Assembly: GCA_013995675.1 (NCBI GenBank) | Contig: VWRR01000014.1 | Location: forward strand, 466,043 to 530,042 | DNA: 64,000 nt | Reading direction: 5' to 3' | DNA from: Cyanidiococcus yangmingshanensis | Taxonomy: Eukaryota > Rhodophyta > Bangiophyceae > Cyanidiales > Cyanidiaceae | Part shown: piece by piece, positions 18,453 to 28,939 of the stretch | How the letters are laid out: each line of letters begins with the position of its first letter | Position numbering within the stretch: the stretch's first letter is position 1 | Translations under genes and position numbers: made by a program | Notes under the pieces: model-generated | What the model saw: only the letters and a program-made list of their open reading frames with translations | Told to the model about the DNA's origin: nothing | The model's database searches: none

Positions 18453-21161
18453 TTAGATTCGAAAGATTATACCGGAGCGGTACATGATGAGGCCTCTCTG
18501 GTCGAGGACGGCGAGAGCCTGCTCGATCTGGGTCTGCGACAGGGTCTCGTCGGCCAGGCGCGCAACCACCCGCTCCAGTGTCGTCGACTCACTCCGCTCA
18601 GTCGCAGTAATGTACTCAATGGCCTGCTGAATACGTTCCAAGAGGGCCAGATCTGCACTGTTCTGCTCATCATGTTGCAGAGCGTCCGGTTGCGTGTGGT
18701 CGACGCCGTCCTGGCGGCGATCACTCCTTGGTGTTTCGTTGGCATGCGAGCGGTCGGGATGATCGAACGCTGCCTCTAATGTCGTAGGTTGCATTGGCGA
18801 AACTGGTTGTGATTGCTCCTCCGGATGAGTATCAGAGGGGTTTGTTCGCTGGCGGCGACGAATCATGTGGCGTGAAGCCTCTGTTCGGGTCGTTGAAGGG
18901 GTGGCTCGCTCGGAAACGGGCTCGTCATGCCCATCATCATCCAGCTCATCATCGAACGCAAATGGATCAAGCGGGCGACTGCGGGTCGAACGTCGGTTTC
19001 TCGCGCCCTGCAGTCGCGGTGAAATGGTTGCTAGCGCGGGACTGGATGATCTCGGCCCAGAGGGTGTCAGAGGCGCTGCTCGATGCTCTCGTTCCACTTG
19101 CGTCTCGTGGTAGAGCGCGAAATTCAGCATATCGAATGCGACCCGCGCATCGATAATCTCGACGACGACGCTCAAACGCAGCTTAGCATGTGCTGTGGCG
19201 AGACGAATCATCGTTTCGAGTTGCCGAGCTGTGATCGGTAGCGTGCGAGCGTCATCCTTCGCGCGTAGGTCGCGATAACGGGCTGCAATATATTCCGCGG
19301 CTTCCTCTGTGAGTCGAGGGCAAAGTCCGCGAGCATAGTGAATATATTTTTGAAGAAACGACACCGAGAGAATTCGGTGTGCGGCATTTCCCTGAGTATC
19401 TTCGCTGATCTGGTGCGAGACGAACAAGGGCGCACTGGTCGGATCCTCACTCTCCAAAAGCGCTGATTCGACCGTGTCATCCTGCAAGCGCTCGGCTTGG
19501 GACGCTGCGACTGGCGGTACGATCTCTGTTGGCTCGTGGTCGTCGCCAGCTGCAGCCGTGTCGGCAAAGGATGCGCCCGCTACGCCCTGCCCGCTCGCAT
19601 CGTCACCGCGGCGATACTGGTGAACGCGCAGAACGTGCTTCGCGATGAGCTCATCACGCTCGCGAGAGATCGTATCCAACACAATAAATACGAGATCAAA
19701 ACGAGAAAGTAACGAATCCGGCAGTGCAATATTTTCCGCCGGCTTTCGACGGCGATCATAGGAGCCGTAGACAGGATTTGCTGCAGCCAGAACGGAGCAG
19801 CGTGCATTCAGCGTTGTATGGATGCCGGCCTTGGCGATTGTCACGGTCTGCTGCTCCATGACCTCGTGGATAGCGACCCGATCAGCATCGCTCATCTTGT
19901 CAAATTCGTCGATGCAAACAACGCCTCGATCGGCAAGCACCATGGCGCCAGCCTCGAGATGTCTTTCGCCCGTGTCAGAGTCCGAGGTCACTGCAGCGGT
20001 AAGCCCCACACCAGATGAGCCACGGCCCGTCGTTGAAATGGCTAGCGGTGCTACATGGAGCACAAAACGCAGCATCTGTGATTTGGCTGTAGACGGGTCA
20101 CCAACCAAGAGGATGTTGATGTCGCCACGAAGATGCGTTCCGTTTGGTAGGTTTTTCTCCGCGCCGCCGACAAGTTGAAGCAAAATAGCCTTCTTGATAA
20201 AATTGTGTCCACAAATGGATGGAGCGATCGAGGCGACGAGTAGTTCGACCCCACCAGGTGTAGCAGCCACCTCTCGAATATTTGCAAGATCTCGTTCAGA
20301 GAACTGCAATCGGCTCTGCGTGTCACCCAAAGGAATGCAGTGGTTCGCGACGATCTTGGTCGCAAAGTAGGTGGTCGTCTTTCCACCAAGGGCACGGAAG
20401 GTGCCCACGATGCGCACGCGCATGCCGGGTTTGCAGGCGTCGACGAGGTCCGACTCGAAGACGATGTCCACCGTCCGCGGCAGCTGCCCAGGGGGAGTCC
20501 TCTCGGGCATCTCCTGAAGCGTCGCGGTCTGAAAGTCACGATACGCCGAAAGGCCGAACTCTGTCTCCATGGGATTTCCATCCTCATCCCTCGTTGGATA
20601 GATCGCCGCGCCGAGACCGCGCCCTTGAGCAGCTTCCAGTGAGACTCCATCGCGGTAGACCCGATGGACGATCTCGTTCTTTGCTGGGATGTAGTGAACG
20701 GACTCAACCACTTTGGGACGTACAGCAGACACGCGAGTAACAATACCATCAACACAGACGAGCAAGTTCAACATAGACGCGCGTAGCGTGCGCGGCGTCG
20801 TCTGCAGCGCCCCGAACGCCCCCTCGAAACCAACGTGCAGCCGCTGACGTTCCCGCCCAGCCGCGCCCGTCACTGCCAGCGCTGTGTTCCACTGCGCAAT
20901 ATAGTCCGTTAGCGTTTCCTCAAATATAGGTATAAAATGAAGTGGATTCTCTAAAAGGGACTTGGCCAGTGAGGGTTTTTCACGACGGAGCAGATCGAGC
21001 GAGACAACGAGCCGACGTTCACGCCCGCGTCGCAGTACCTCTAGTTGTTGTTGCAGCGGTTCCCATACTGGCGTATCTGATTCAAACAGATCCCGTACCT
21101 CTGATCTAAAACTTTGATCTTGATCGACTGCACCAAACAGGGATTGGAAAGCCGGCTCCAT
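18453..21161 (-). CDS. MCM3: MCM3, replicative helicase subunit
   Basis: Subunit of the MCM2-7 hexamer, the replicative DNA helicase loaded at origins in G1. The AAA+ core has the MCM Walker A GDPSTAKSQ (about residue 352), Walker B CIDEFDKM (about 414) and arginine-finger SRFD (about 484). The block TTGRGSSGVGLTAAV with GAMVLADRGVV is the MCM3-like form, and AGIHTTLNARCSVLAAANP continues it. A charged, Ser/Thr-rich linker (about 665-805) is followed by a small C-terminal winged-helix-like region ending LDQRGLIMYRSGIIFRI. The frame is open upstream to a GTG at 21386 with in-frame ATGs at 21353 and 21233. I chose complement 21159-21161 (MEPAFQSLFGAVDQ) because MCM3 proteins start just before this acidic helix. 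The result is 902 aa, a normal size. Confidence 0.93.
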   Translation of the reverse strand: MEPAFQSLFGAVDQDQSFRSEVRDLFESDTPVWEPLQQQLEVLRRGRERRLVVSLDLLRREKPSLAKSLLENPLHFIPIFEETLTDYIAQWNTALAVTGAAGRERQRLHVGFEGAFGALQTTPRTLRASMLNLLVCVDGIVTRVSAVRPKVVESVHYIPAKNEIVHRVYRDGVSLEAAQGRGLGAAIYPTRDEDGNPMETEFGLSAYRDFQTATLQEMPERTPPGQLPRTVDIVFESDLVDACKPGMRVRIVGTFRALGGKTTTYFATKIVANHCIPLGDTQSRLQFSERDLANIREVAATPGGVELLVASIAPSICGHNFIKKAILLQLVGGAEKNLPNGTHLRGDINILLVGDPSTAKSQMLRFVLHVAPLAISTTGRGSSGVGLTAAVTSDSDTGERHLEAGAMVLADRGVVCIDEFDKMSDADRVAIHEVMEQQTVTIAKAGIHTTLNARCSVLAAANPVYGSYDRRRKPAENIALPDSLLSRFDLVFIVLDTISRERDELIAKHVLRVHQYRRGDDASGQGVAGASFADTAAAGDDHEPTEIVPPVAASQAERLQDDTVESALLESEDPTSAPLFVSHQISEDTQGNAAHRILSVSFLQKYIHYARGLCPRLTEEAAEYIAARYRDLRAKDDARTLPITARQLETMIRLATAHAKLRLSVVVEIIDARVAFDMLNFALYHETQVEREHRAAPLTPSGPRSSSPALATISPRLQGARNRRSTRSRPLDPFAFDDELDDDGHDEPVSERATPSTTRTEASRHMIRRRQRTNPSDTHPEEQSQPVSPMQPTTLEAAFDHPDRSHANETPRSDRRQDGVDHTQPDALQHDEQNSADLALLERIQQAIEYITATERSESTTLERVVARLADETLSQTQIEQALAVLDQRGLIMYRSGIIFRI

Positions 21162-23096
21162 GCTTATCCACTGCAGCGCAATACCAGCGTATCCAGTTGT
21201 GTGTGTGTGGCGAATGCATTCCGAGAGACGCATCGCTGGCCGCCCAAAATTTCCCGCGCCAGCGACGGGCGTGATCGCAACAAATGGCGCGAACAGCACA
21301 AGCGCAGTTCCGATTCTGATCGTCTGGCTGGGTGTGCCGATCCCCGGCGGCATTGGTGGCCGCACACGGACAGGCAGCGATGACACGGGGCGGCAATGCC
21401 AGCAGGCCGGCGATCGGCGCGATCAACCATGCCGCTGGTGCCAATGATGCGAGCGGGTGATGACGCGTTCATCGTGACCTGGGCAGAAGACCCAGCGCCT
21501 AGCCTGGAAGATCAAATGATGAAGGTGCTCTCGGCGGTTGACCAAGCGGAGCTATTCTTATGGTGTGTCGTAAAGCTCGCGTGAAAACGTGGGATGCGCA
21601 AATCATCACGCTTTGTGCCGATGGAATGGGTTCGGGCTTTGTGCTCGCTGATACCTGATTTCAGAACGAAAACGATGATCGATGTGCTCCGACGAGTGCG
21701 TTCGCTAGCGGGACGAATGCCGGCACACTCGGAGTTGGACCCATCAGAGATACGCCGTTCGCGGCCGGTTTGGATAAATTGATCTTTTTTTGGGTGCTGC
21801 CACGCTGGATATATGGATCTCGAACGGCAACGTCCTGTGAACGTTCAACGCACGAGTCACGCGGCTTGCAGCGGGCAGCGCCTTCGAGCTCATGTGCGTC
21901 GTCTGTTGATCGCACCAGTAGATGGCGTTCAGATAGGGGATGTAGCTTCCATGGCGTGCAATCCGGCCACTTCCGCGATGGTCCGGTGAGATAACCCCCT
22001 TGGGTGACGCGCTATCGATGATGAAAAACAGGCCTCTTTCATGTTTTTCGCTCGCTAAGCTGTAACGATCCCAGCCCGGGTGAGTATGCCGAGACGAGTG
22101 CAGGGCCGCATTGATGGGAACGTTGCAGTCTGGTTCACACCTCACTATGAATTTTCCCAGAGAATCCTACAACACGTAATAATTCGTACGGTTCTGCGAA
22201 TATTCGCTTGAGGTACTGCTTTCCGGGAGAGAACTTTTTCTCGATGTCCATGCACGACCCGGTACTGACCCTTCGCATCGGCATTGCTTGGATGAAAACG
22301 TTTGCGAAAGCCTGCTCCGACGGAGTGGGCTATGCTAGCGCCAAGGGCACATCCTTGGTCAAAGGGGGCGGCTTCGAAGGCTACACCACCAATGTCATGA
22401 CTCGCGGTCCGTAACGAACCATTCGGATCGAATCGCATTCCAGCTCACTTCCTAGAAAGTCACCCTTTGATCTGACGAGGGTGTCTGCGTTCGTGCGACA
22501 TATCGGCATGCGCTTCTGGTATAGGAGCCAGCTTTGTAAGGGAAGGGACTTGTCAAATGGCTCGAATGTCTCGTTTGTTTCGAAACCACGGCATCTGGAA
22601 GCGTTCTCCCTCTGGCTCGTACATGGAGTTATGAATCTGGTTGATCCTGGAGCGTCAGAACAAGTCTTTTTTCTCCGAATCGTGCTCAATGCAAGCCTCG
22701 ACTATATCAACTGAGGGTGTCCACGTTGGCGCTGCGGAGCACGTCGTGATCAGGTGCTCATAGAGACGCACCAGTGCCCGTGTAGACGTGACAGGTCTAG
22801 AGCAGAGTTATTTTTGTGCTCATATCTGGATAGCAGCTCGATCAACGAGGCCTGATCAAGCTCGCCATGACGATGATTGCAGGTAGGACATGTGCTTTCT
22901 GAAAACATTTCTCCCACTTTTGATGACATGCGTTGTTGAAACGGTCCAGGGTACCGCTCCGTTCCTGAGGGGCCGCTGCCTCGCGGGTCGTTCGCTCGTT
23001 GCGATCCGCGATCTCAGCGCTCAGCCACGGAAGGTGTTCAGCGCTCAACGGGACAAGCGGTAGCGTGTTCGATTCCTAGTGGCGGTTCTTTGACAT
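21162..23096. other. 1.9-kb divergent intergenic region, no gene recognised
   Basis: Between the divergent starts of MCM3 (-) and the acidic orphan gene (+). If MCM3 starts at an upstream ATG, up to about 190 bp belongs to MCM3. The remainder has only scattered frames under 135 codons on both strands (for example 22381-22689 - and 22208-22414 +), with no domains. It is long for this genome and could hold a non-coding RNA, but none was identified. Confidence 0.45.
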
Positions 23097-23837
23097 ATGG
23101 GGCCCGTCATGGAGCACCAAGCTCGATTACTGCAACAGCGTCTACGTCTTTATCGTGTTATAGCCGCCGAGCCGTATGCGGAGAGTGTTCGAAAGATTTC
23201 AGCCGCACGAATATGGCAGGATCCCTGTCAATTGCTGCTGCTGCTGCGACACGTCTCCGAAGGCCTGCCTACAGCCCCAGGCTGTTCCTGTGAGCGTTGC
23301 TATGTTTTGTACGAGCATGAACGGGCAGCGAACGAGAAGAAACGGGCGGGCGGTGCCGCAGCTCACGAGCAAACAGACTTGGCGCGGCTCCGCAAAGCGT
23401 TGGTTCATGAACTTTCCTATAGTCCGCTGCTAGCGACACCGCTTCGCACCGAGGACTCTCAGCCCCAGTCGACGGTTTTTTCCGAGCGCACGCCCCGTGG
23501 GCTCGAACCAAGTGACGACGCACCGGCTTCTGCTGGAGCTGCGCTCACCTCTGGCGTTGAGGATGTCATGTCAACGAACTTGTCACGAACGAATAGCTTG
23601 AGTTCGGGATCCGGAACTGAGCTTGATGGCCGTCTCGGAGAGCCCTCTCCAGGGACAGAGCCCACATGGGCCATGCAACTCATGGAGCTGCAACAAGTCT
23701 GGGAGATCGCAACCACACCAGTGCCGCTTCATGAGGCTTTTGCAGCATCGATTCCGACCTTAACCAACCATGATCGAGCAGGCAGTGATGACGATGATGA
23801 CGATGATGACGATGAGCTGCCAACGCCCGATTCTTGA
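23097..23837 (+). CDS. Hypothetical protein with acidic C-terminus
   Basis: Not recognised. A 246-aa frame with a true ATG at 23097 and a second ATG four codons later (MEHQARLLQQ). The N-terminal 80 residues are helical and Leu/Arg-rich, ending in a cysteine cluster CSCERCYVLYEHE (about residues 62-75) that could bind a metal. The centre is Ser/Thr/Pro-rich and probably disordered. A short helix (WAMQLMELQQVWEIA) precedes a run of nine or more Asp encoded by GAT/GAC repeats near 23787-23815. Acidic tails of this kind are common in nuclear proteins, histone-binding proteins and some RNA polymerase-associated factors, but no function is claimed. Its coherent amino-acid composition and clean ATG argue that it is real. 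Confidence 0.6.
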   Translation: MGPVMEHQARLLQQRLRLYRVIAAEPYAESVRKISAARIWQDPCQLLLLLRHVSEGLPTAPGCSCERCYVLYEHERAANEKKRAGGAAAHEQTDLARLRKALVHELSYSPLLATPLRTEDSQPQSTVFSERTPRGLEPSDDAPASAGAALTSGVEDVMSTNLSRTNSLSSGSGTELDGRLGEPSPGTEPTWAMQLMELQQVWEIATTPVPLHEAFAASIPTLTNHDRAGSDDDDDDDDDELPTPDS

Positions 23838-24436
23838 GAGGAGTGATCTCCGCAGCGTCCAATCAGATAAGCTTGGCAGCATTCCGACGTAGGGAGACCT
23901 GTTCTCGTGGGCGCGATCACGCATCTCGGGATACGGTGCTCGGTAACAATCCTAACCGACATGCGTTAGACCCCAAAGGCTGAGACTTGCGAGTCTTCGA
24001 ATACAACAAAAACAGACCAGACACGCACTGGTAAGGCTACGATCACCAGCTGCCGACCAAGTTCGAGTATGATGCGCGTGAAGGCACTGAGGACTTGACG
24101 TCTGATCCGAATCCGCGACAATGATCCCGTCGGAGCCTCGATCCATCACATTTCAGTTGGCGCGGTTGTAAGCGGCTCTTTGTTTGAGCCGAGTGCTAAT
24201 CATCGCGAGCAGTCCATTCGGGGGGTTTGGAAGCGCCCCGTCTTTACCTGCTCTCCGTTGAATGTGTCTGATCGACTCGTATGCTATCTCTGAAAATCGC
24301 TAAGATGCAGCGCACACTGCAGATTTTGGTTGGCCAATCGATCTTTCGCTGGAGCCTCAACGCACTGAAGCGTTCGCATGAATGCGTCTCATGGAGCATT
24401 CGCGAGTGGATCCATCCGAAGACGATTCATTCCACG
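23838..24436. other. Convergent intergenic region
   Basis: 599 bp between the 3' ends of the acidic orphan (+) and the DDT-like gene (-). No gene or repeat seen. Confidence 0.5.
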
Positions 24437-26530
24437 CTAAAGGTCAGATGAAAAGTCGTCAATTGGGTCATCGTGAAAATCGCAGCTCGAATTCAAGGAT
24501 GTCGACCGGCTCGCAGTGTCCTGCAGCCTGGAATCGTATGATGCCGCTGTGTAGCAGCCTAATGGAAACCGATTGCGTTGCAGCGTATTCGTTGGGTTAG
24601 CGCTGGCAGTCTTCGATAACTGGGCGCTCAAATGCGGCAACGCAGATGCCCCTCGATCGAAGCCGCCTTTTGCGTCGTTGACACCTGCCTCACGTGCAGC
24701 GGCTGAATAGGTTTGACCAAAACCGGGCCCTGACCGATTTGAGACTGCTGGTCGCGCCCGGTCTGGAGGTTGCTGGAAGCCACGTGGTCGATGACGCGCA
24801 GGTACCTCAAACGCCACGTCATCGCTGGATGGGGATTCACCGCGAACGACATGGTCTTCACCATTGGAAGAGTCGGTGTCGGCTTCAGACTCCAGATACG
24901 TTCTCTCTTTCGATTCGTTCGCTTGGGACCAGCTTGTATCCGATTCAAACGGGCTTTCGTCTTCCGTATGCGACGCGTCGGCCCACTCGCTCGAGTCGGA
25001 AGGATGGTCGAACACCGCACCGAAGAGTTCATCTTCGTTGTAAATAGGTCGTTGGCGGCCGGAACGTTCGCGTCGATCTCGAAGTTTTGTTGGGTGATCA
25101 GCGGGAGCGTCTTGGACCTCGGCCTGGGTAAGACAAACCCGCCGATTCCGCTGATGCTCTGCGTTCAGATAGCCATTTTCCAGCTCCGGAATGATCGCGC
25201 TCTGAAGAAGATTCCATAGTTTGCGGTTGCGGTGCGACATTGTCTTCCCACCGAGTTCTGCATAGAGACGCTCCATGTCGGAGGTCAAGTTCGCATAGCT
25301 GTGTACGACGATCTGAATCTCGGGACATACTGCAGGAGGCGGCATTGTCGGTGCGTCTCGACATACAGGTTCCGATTCCGGAGCGCAAGCGCCGCCTGCG
25401 TCTTGGCCAATGCTTGCATCGCGGAAGCGGTACATGCGAACGCAACCGCAGGCCGCAGCAGCGCGGAGGCCACCCGGAATCCAATATCGCCAACCCTGGT
25501 CGTCTTCGCCTAGGGGGCCGAAGCGAGCGGCCTCGTCACCAGCTCGCAAGCCTTGCTCTACAAGCGATGCATTCGCTGCTGATCTGGTTCCTTGATTGGG
25601 CAGGCTCGAAGGATCCGACGAGTTGCGAAGCGGTGCCTGCGCCGATCGAGTCGAGACCGAGCCGCGCCAGCTTCGAGCAGCAGTCGAATCCGCCGTCGGA
25701 GCCGCAACAGAATCTCTCCTGCGACCTCTGCGTCGTCGACGAATGCCTACCTCTTGCTCCTTTTTCGCGGTCTCCCAGATCGCGCGCCGCAGACGATCGT
25801 TCGTCTCGGCGACAACATCACAGAGGCTTTGGAGGATCAGCACACGCAGCATCGGGCTCAACGTACTGTAGCTACATCGATCAAGCACCGATGTACCGTC
25901 CCGATCGTACAGGCAGAGTGATGAATCCTGAGCCGGGCCAGATCCGCTCATGTCGTATAAATCGGGCCTTGAACGCAGTTCTGTGGCGAGTAGTTGAATC
26001 CACCCGTGTTTGCCCGATGCACGTTGAGCTTCCACCTTGCGTAGTCGCAAGCAATTCAGAAGAGCAGCATGCACCTGCGCCAGCAGAGACGCTGCGCGGG
26101 TCTCGCCAGTTGCTTGACTCGAGTCGTCCGATTCATCAGCGGCATGATCGCCACGGTCATCCCTGACGGAGGGCAGCGTTCGCAGCGCTTCGACGAGATC
26201 GCGTTCCAAGCATGCTGCATCAATTTCGTGCAGCAGCGCATGGGTGGGTTTCCTCATCCTGCCTGCTCGAAAATAGGCCTTAACCTCTTCATTGATGATC
26301 GAGCGAAAGGCTACCAAAAATTGCAACACACCAATATATTCTGGAGCGCGCTGGATACAGGTTTGCCACTGAGCCCCGGTACCGTTTGCAGCGCTCTGCT
26401 TGAGGCTGACCCGATGCTCCTCGTTCTGATCCAACGCTGTGTCGCTCGCGCTGGATTGTCTTGATTCATCCCCGGTTTTCGGACCAGGGCGGTACGGAGA
26501 CGAGTCCGCTACGGTGTCTGACTCGGACAT
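24437..26530 (-). CDS. Probable DDT/WHIM-like chromatin protein
   Basis: A 697-aa nuclear-type protein. Residues about 60-270 read like a DDT plus WHIM1 unit: a helix YIGVLQFLVAFRSII, a spaced helical block, then LSPMLRVLILQSLCDVVAETNDRLRRAIW, matching the WHIM pattern in which a leucine-rich helix is followed by a conserved acidic/Asn helix. Farther on, GEDDQGWRYW matches the G.D..G..YW element of WHIM2. Such proteins (plant DDR proteins, WSTF/ACF1/RSF1-type) are partners of ISWI remodelers and bind linker DNA. A basic stretch RRRRRGRRRD after the helices would suit nuclear import or DNA contact. The rest is Ser/Asp/Arg-rich and probably disordered. The frame opens at GTG 26542; ATG at complement 26528-26530 is used. 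The assignment is by pattern only. Confidence 0.55.
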   Translation of the reverse strand: MSESDTVADSSPYRPGPKTGDESRQSSASDTALDQNEEHRVSLKQSAANGTGAQWQTCIQRAPEYIGVLQFLVAFRSIINEEVKAYFRAGRMRKPTHALLHEIDAACLERDLVEALRTLPSVRDDRGDHAADESDDSSQATGETRAASLLAQVHAALLNCLRLRKVEAQRASGKHGWIQLLATELRSRPDLYDMSGSGPAQDSSLCLYDRDGTSVLDRCSYSTLSPMLRVLILQSLCDVVAETNDRLRRAIWETAKKEQEVGIRRRRRGRRRDSVAAPTADSTAARSWRGSVSTRSAQAPLRNSSDPSSLPNQGTRSAANASLVEQGLRAGDEAARFGPLGEDDQGWRYWIPGGLRAAAACGCVRMYRFRDASIGQDAGGACAPESEPVCRDAPTMPPPAVCPEIQIVVHSYANLTSDMERLYAELGGKTMSHRNRKLWNLLQSAIIPELENGYLNAEHQRNRRVCLTQAEVQDAPADHPTKLRDRRERSGRQRPIYNEDELFGAVFDHPSDSSEWADASHTEDESPFESDTSWSQANESKERTYLESEADTDSSNGEDHVVRGESPSSDDVAFEVPARHRPRGFQQPPDRARPAVSNRSGPGFGQTYSAAAREAGVNDAKGGFDRGASALPHLSAQLSKTASANPTNTLQRNRFPLGCYTAASYDSRLQDTASRSTSLNSSCDFHDDPIDDFSSDL

Positions 26531-27710
26531 ATGGCGCTGCACTCGTTACGAATATTCTCAAGTTCTTCGGCTGCAGTAACCCAGAAAAGATCACTCGTCG
26601 TTTGTCTCGTGATTCTGCGCAGTGCCCGTAGAGTTGCTGCAATCTCATAGTCCTAAAGGCCGGTTCCGAGGCTGCGTGCCTCCCGAATAGGACGCTCGCA
26701 CGGGCCCGTTCGTTTTCGTCTCCCCGAAAGACACCCTACGCAGCGGCGTTGCTTCGAAAGTCGTTCCCCCGAAACAACACCTAGAATAGGATCGGTCGAT
26801 TATTCTCGGATACTGTTCTCAATCGGGACACTGATGCTAAGAAACCCCCCCAGGAAGAACAGCGAGTGTCGTTCCAGCAGGGGCTCCTTCCAAACTTGAC
26901 GCGCTCTGCCAGCTCGCTACAGCGTGCACGGATGCGTGTCCAGGGTTGTTGCGGATGCGTGCACCGTTCGCATTCCCGCGAGTCGCCGATCGACGACTGG
27001 CCCGGCGCCTCGGGCCGAGCGCCCAGCTCGCGGCCATGGACTCGGCGCTTCAATATCGCCACGCGCAAGGTTTCGCATTCCCCTGATGTGGCTCGATCTC
27101 GCATTCATAGGGGAAGAAATTCTAGATACCTCGCTGCAGCAGCTGCTGCTTTGTTTCGGAGAGCTGACATAGCGATATTGGTACCACAGTGTCAGACACG
27201 ATGAAGTGTTGCCGGCGACATCCACGGATCGACTGCTTCTCCCGCGGCGTTCGATCGGCGGGCCATCGGCACAAGTGCCTGCAAGCTCGTTCTCGGGGTC
27301 TGGTGATGGCGCCCAGTTCGAAATCGATCACGACGTCAATCGATGCTTGCGATGCGCCCAGGTCCTAGGCACGACTCCTCTATTGCATGTCGATCGATCG
27401 AGCGACCGTTCGGGGCACTTGAACGGGTCGACGCGCGCGACCTCTCTGCAGATCCAGTCGCCCTCATTCAGGTTCAGGTGTTGGGTATCAAGAATGGATC
27501 GCCTGCAAGGTCGCTGCGTACCGTCGTGCGCTGCTCGAAGCCGCAACCAATGCACGATCCAGTTGGCAACAGGAAAAGGGCGACTGCGCGCGTGGCGCAC
27601 CGGAGTATCTGGGCGCCAGCTGTTCTCGAATCTCCCGGCACGAGTACTACGCGCACGACCTGTTTGTTTCTAGTGCTGCACGACCGGCAGCGGCAACATC
27701 AACTGTAGTC
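26531..27710. other. 1.2-kb divergent intergenic region
   Basis: Between the divergent starts of the DDT-like gene (-) and the coiled-coil gene (+). GC-rich frames of 60-155 codons exist on both strands (27206-27673 + opens at GTG), but they overlap and lack domains. Presumed to hold both promoters. Confidence 0.45.
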
Positions 27711-28364
27711 ATGTTCGTTTTTGGCACAAGCATTCCTTGGAAGACAAGCAAAAGTCGCACTCAAGCACAAGCGTCTTGGAGAGTACGCAGCCGAGTAGCC
27801 CAGTGTCGTCTTCAAGGGCGATTCGTGCAGCTGCGTGCGCGGCGTCTGCCGGCACAAGCGCAGCCGCTCGTGGGCACTGCCTCGCAAGCCAGGATGAGCG
27901 ATGCAGCGCGAACGACTCCCGATTCCCCTGATGGCGCGAAACAGCTCGTCCGACATATGAACGACGAGCTAGAGAACGTGATGCAGAGCATGATGCATCT
28001 GGAGGAGTACGCCCTGGAGCAGGTCGTCCGGATGAAGGACGCGCTGCAGTCGGACTTACGGAAGCTTGCGCAGCATGAAGAGGAGCAGCCGTTTGCACAA
28101 AAACTGAGCGATCAGCTTGCGAACAAGGAGAGCGCGGTGTTTGAGGTCATGCGTCGGTTCCTCTTCTATGTCGTCGGTCTCCAGGAGCAGACGGCTGCAA
28201 TCACCAACGAGTTGCAGGCGCTGCAAGATTTCGTGAGCGAGAACCACGAAAGAGTAGAGCTCGTCCTGGAAACTTTGAGAGAGCGTGGTCTGTTCGGCTC
28301 GCGTCAGGACGTCTTCGAAGGCGAAGTCAAGAAGAAGCTGGAGCGATTCGATCCCGAAATCTGA
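27711..28364 (+). CDS. Hypothetical coiled-coil protein
   Basis: Not recognised. The 217-aa frame starts at ATG 27711. The first 60 residues are Arg/Ser/Gln-rich with no acidic residue, as in an organelle transit peptide. A second ATG at 27894 (MSDAARTTPDSPD) would give a 156-aa version without it. From about residue 80 to 205 the sequence is almost continuously helical with heptad-like Leu/Met/Val spacing (DELENVMQSMMHLEEYALEQV, then LQEQTAAITNELQALQDFV), so a long coiled coil is likely. The C-terminus ends in VKKKLERFDPEI. No catalytic motif is seen. If the longer form is right, it is probably imported into plastid or mitochondrion; if the shorter, cytosolic or nuclear. Confidence 0.6.
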   Translation: MFVFGTSIPWKTSKSRTQAQASWRVRSRVAQCRLQGRFVQLRARRLPAQAQPLVGTASQARMSDAARTTPDSPDGAKQLVRHMNDELENVMQSMMHLEEYALEQVVRMKDALQSDLRKLAQHEEEQPFAQKLSDQLANKESAVFEVMRRFLFYVVGLQEQTAAITNELQALQDFVSENHERVELVLETLRERGLFGSRQDVFEGEVKKKLERFDPEI

Positions 28365-28939
28365 GGGCGATCCTCGACAGGCCCGCTGCAGCAGACGATA
28401 CGGATCTGGCGTCGTTAAGGACCGCAAACTGCGACAGCGTTGTTGCGAGCGGGTTCCCATTCGTTGTTCTGTGCGGCGTGGTGTTCAGGCGACCTGGTTG
28501 CCGGGGCCGCCACCGCTTGAACGCCAGTGCGAGACTCGTGTGCGGATCCCTCCACACTGGCCGTGCAGTCGACGCGACCGAGCGCGATCATGCCCGCCAT
28601 CGAGACGTGTCCATGCACGACAGCAATGTCTGCTGGGACATCTTTTTTTCACGTGAGGCTTTGTGCAGCTGCGATTGCTGCCAGCGTGCCTCTACACGCA
28701 TGAGCAGTTGCTTGCGCAGGTTGTCCAACACTGGACACGGTATGGAGATGTTCAGGAAACGGATCCATAGGAGGGCGTGGCATGCAACGGGCGCACTCAT
28801 CGACTCTAGTGATCTGGTAGGGTCCAGCGATCAACGCAGGATGGGAAAATTCGGAGGCAACAGAGATCCCAAGGAGGCGTGTTTATCTGCCTGCGAGGTG
28901 TTCAACGCTATCGGTGGCCATAGGGGCATTGCGCGAACG
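28365..28939. other. Convergent intergenic region
   Basis: 575 bp between the coiled-coil gene (+) and the small orphan (-). A plus-strand frame 28478-29161 starts at GTG, is Cys/Arg-rich and runs antisense over the small orphan; I treat it as a shadow. Confidence 0.4.

Noticed and set aside
23787-23815. Short GATGAC repeat considered as a CRISPR-like or regulatory repeat
   Set aside because: It is in frame and codes the Asp run of the acidic orphan; a simple coding microsatellite explains it.
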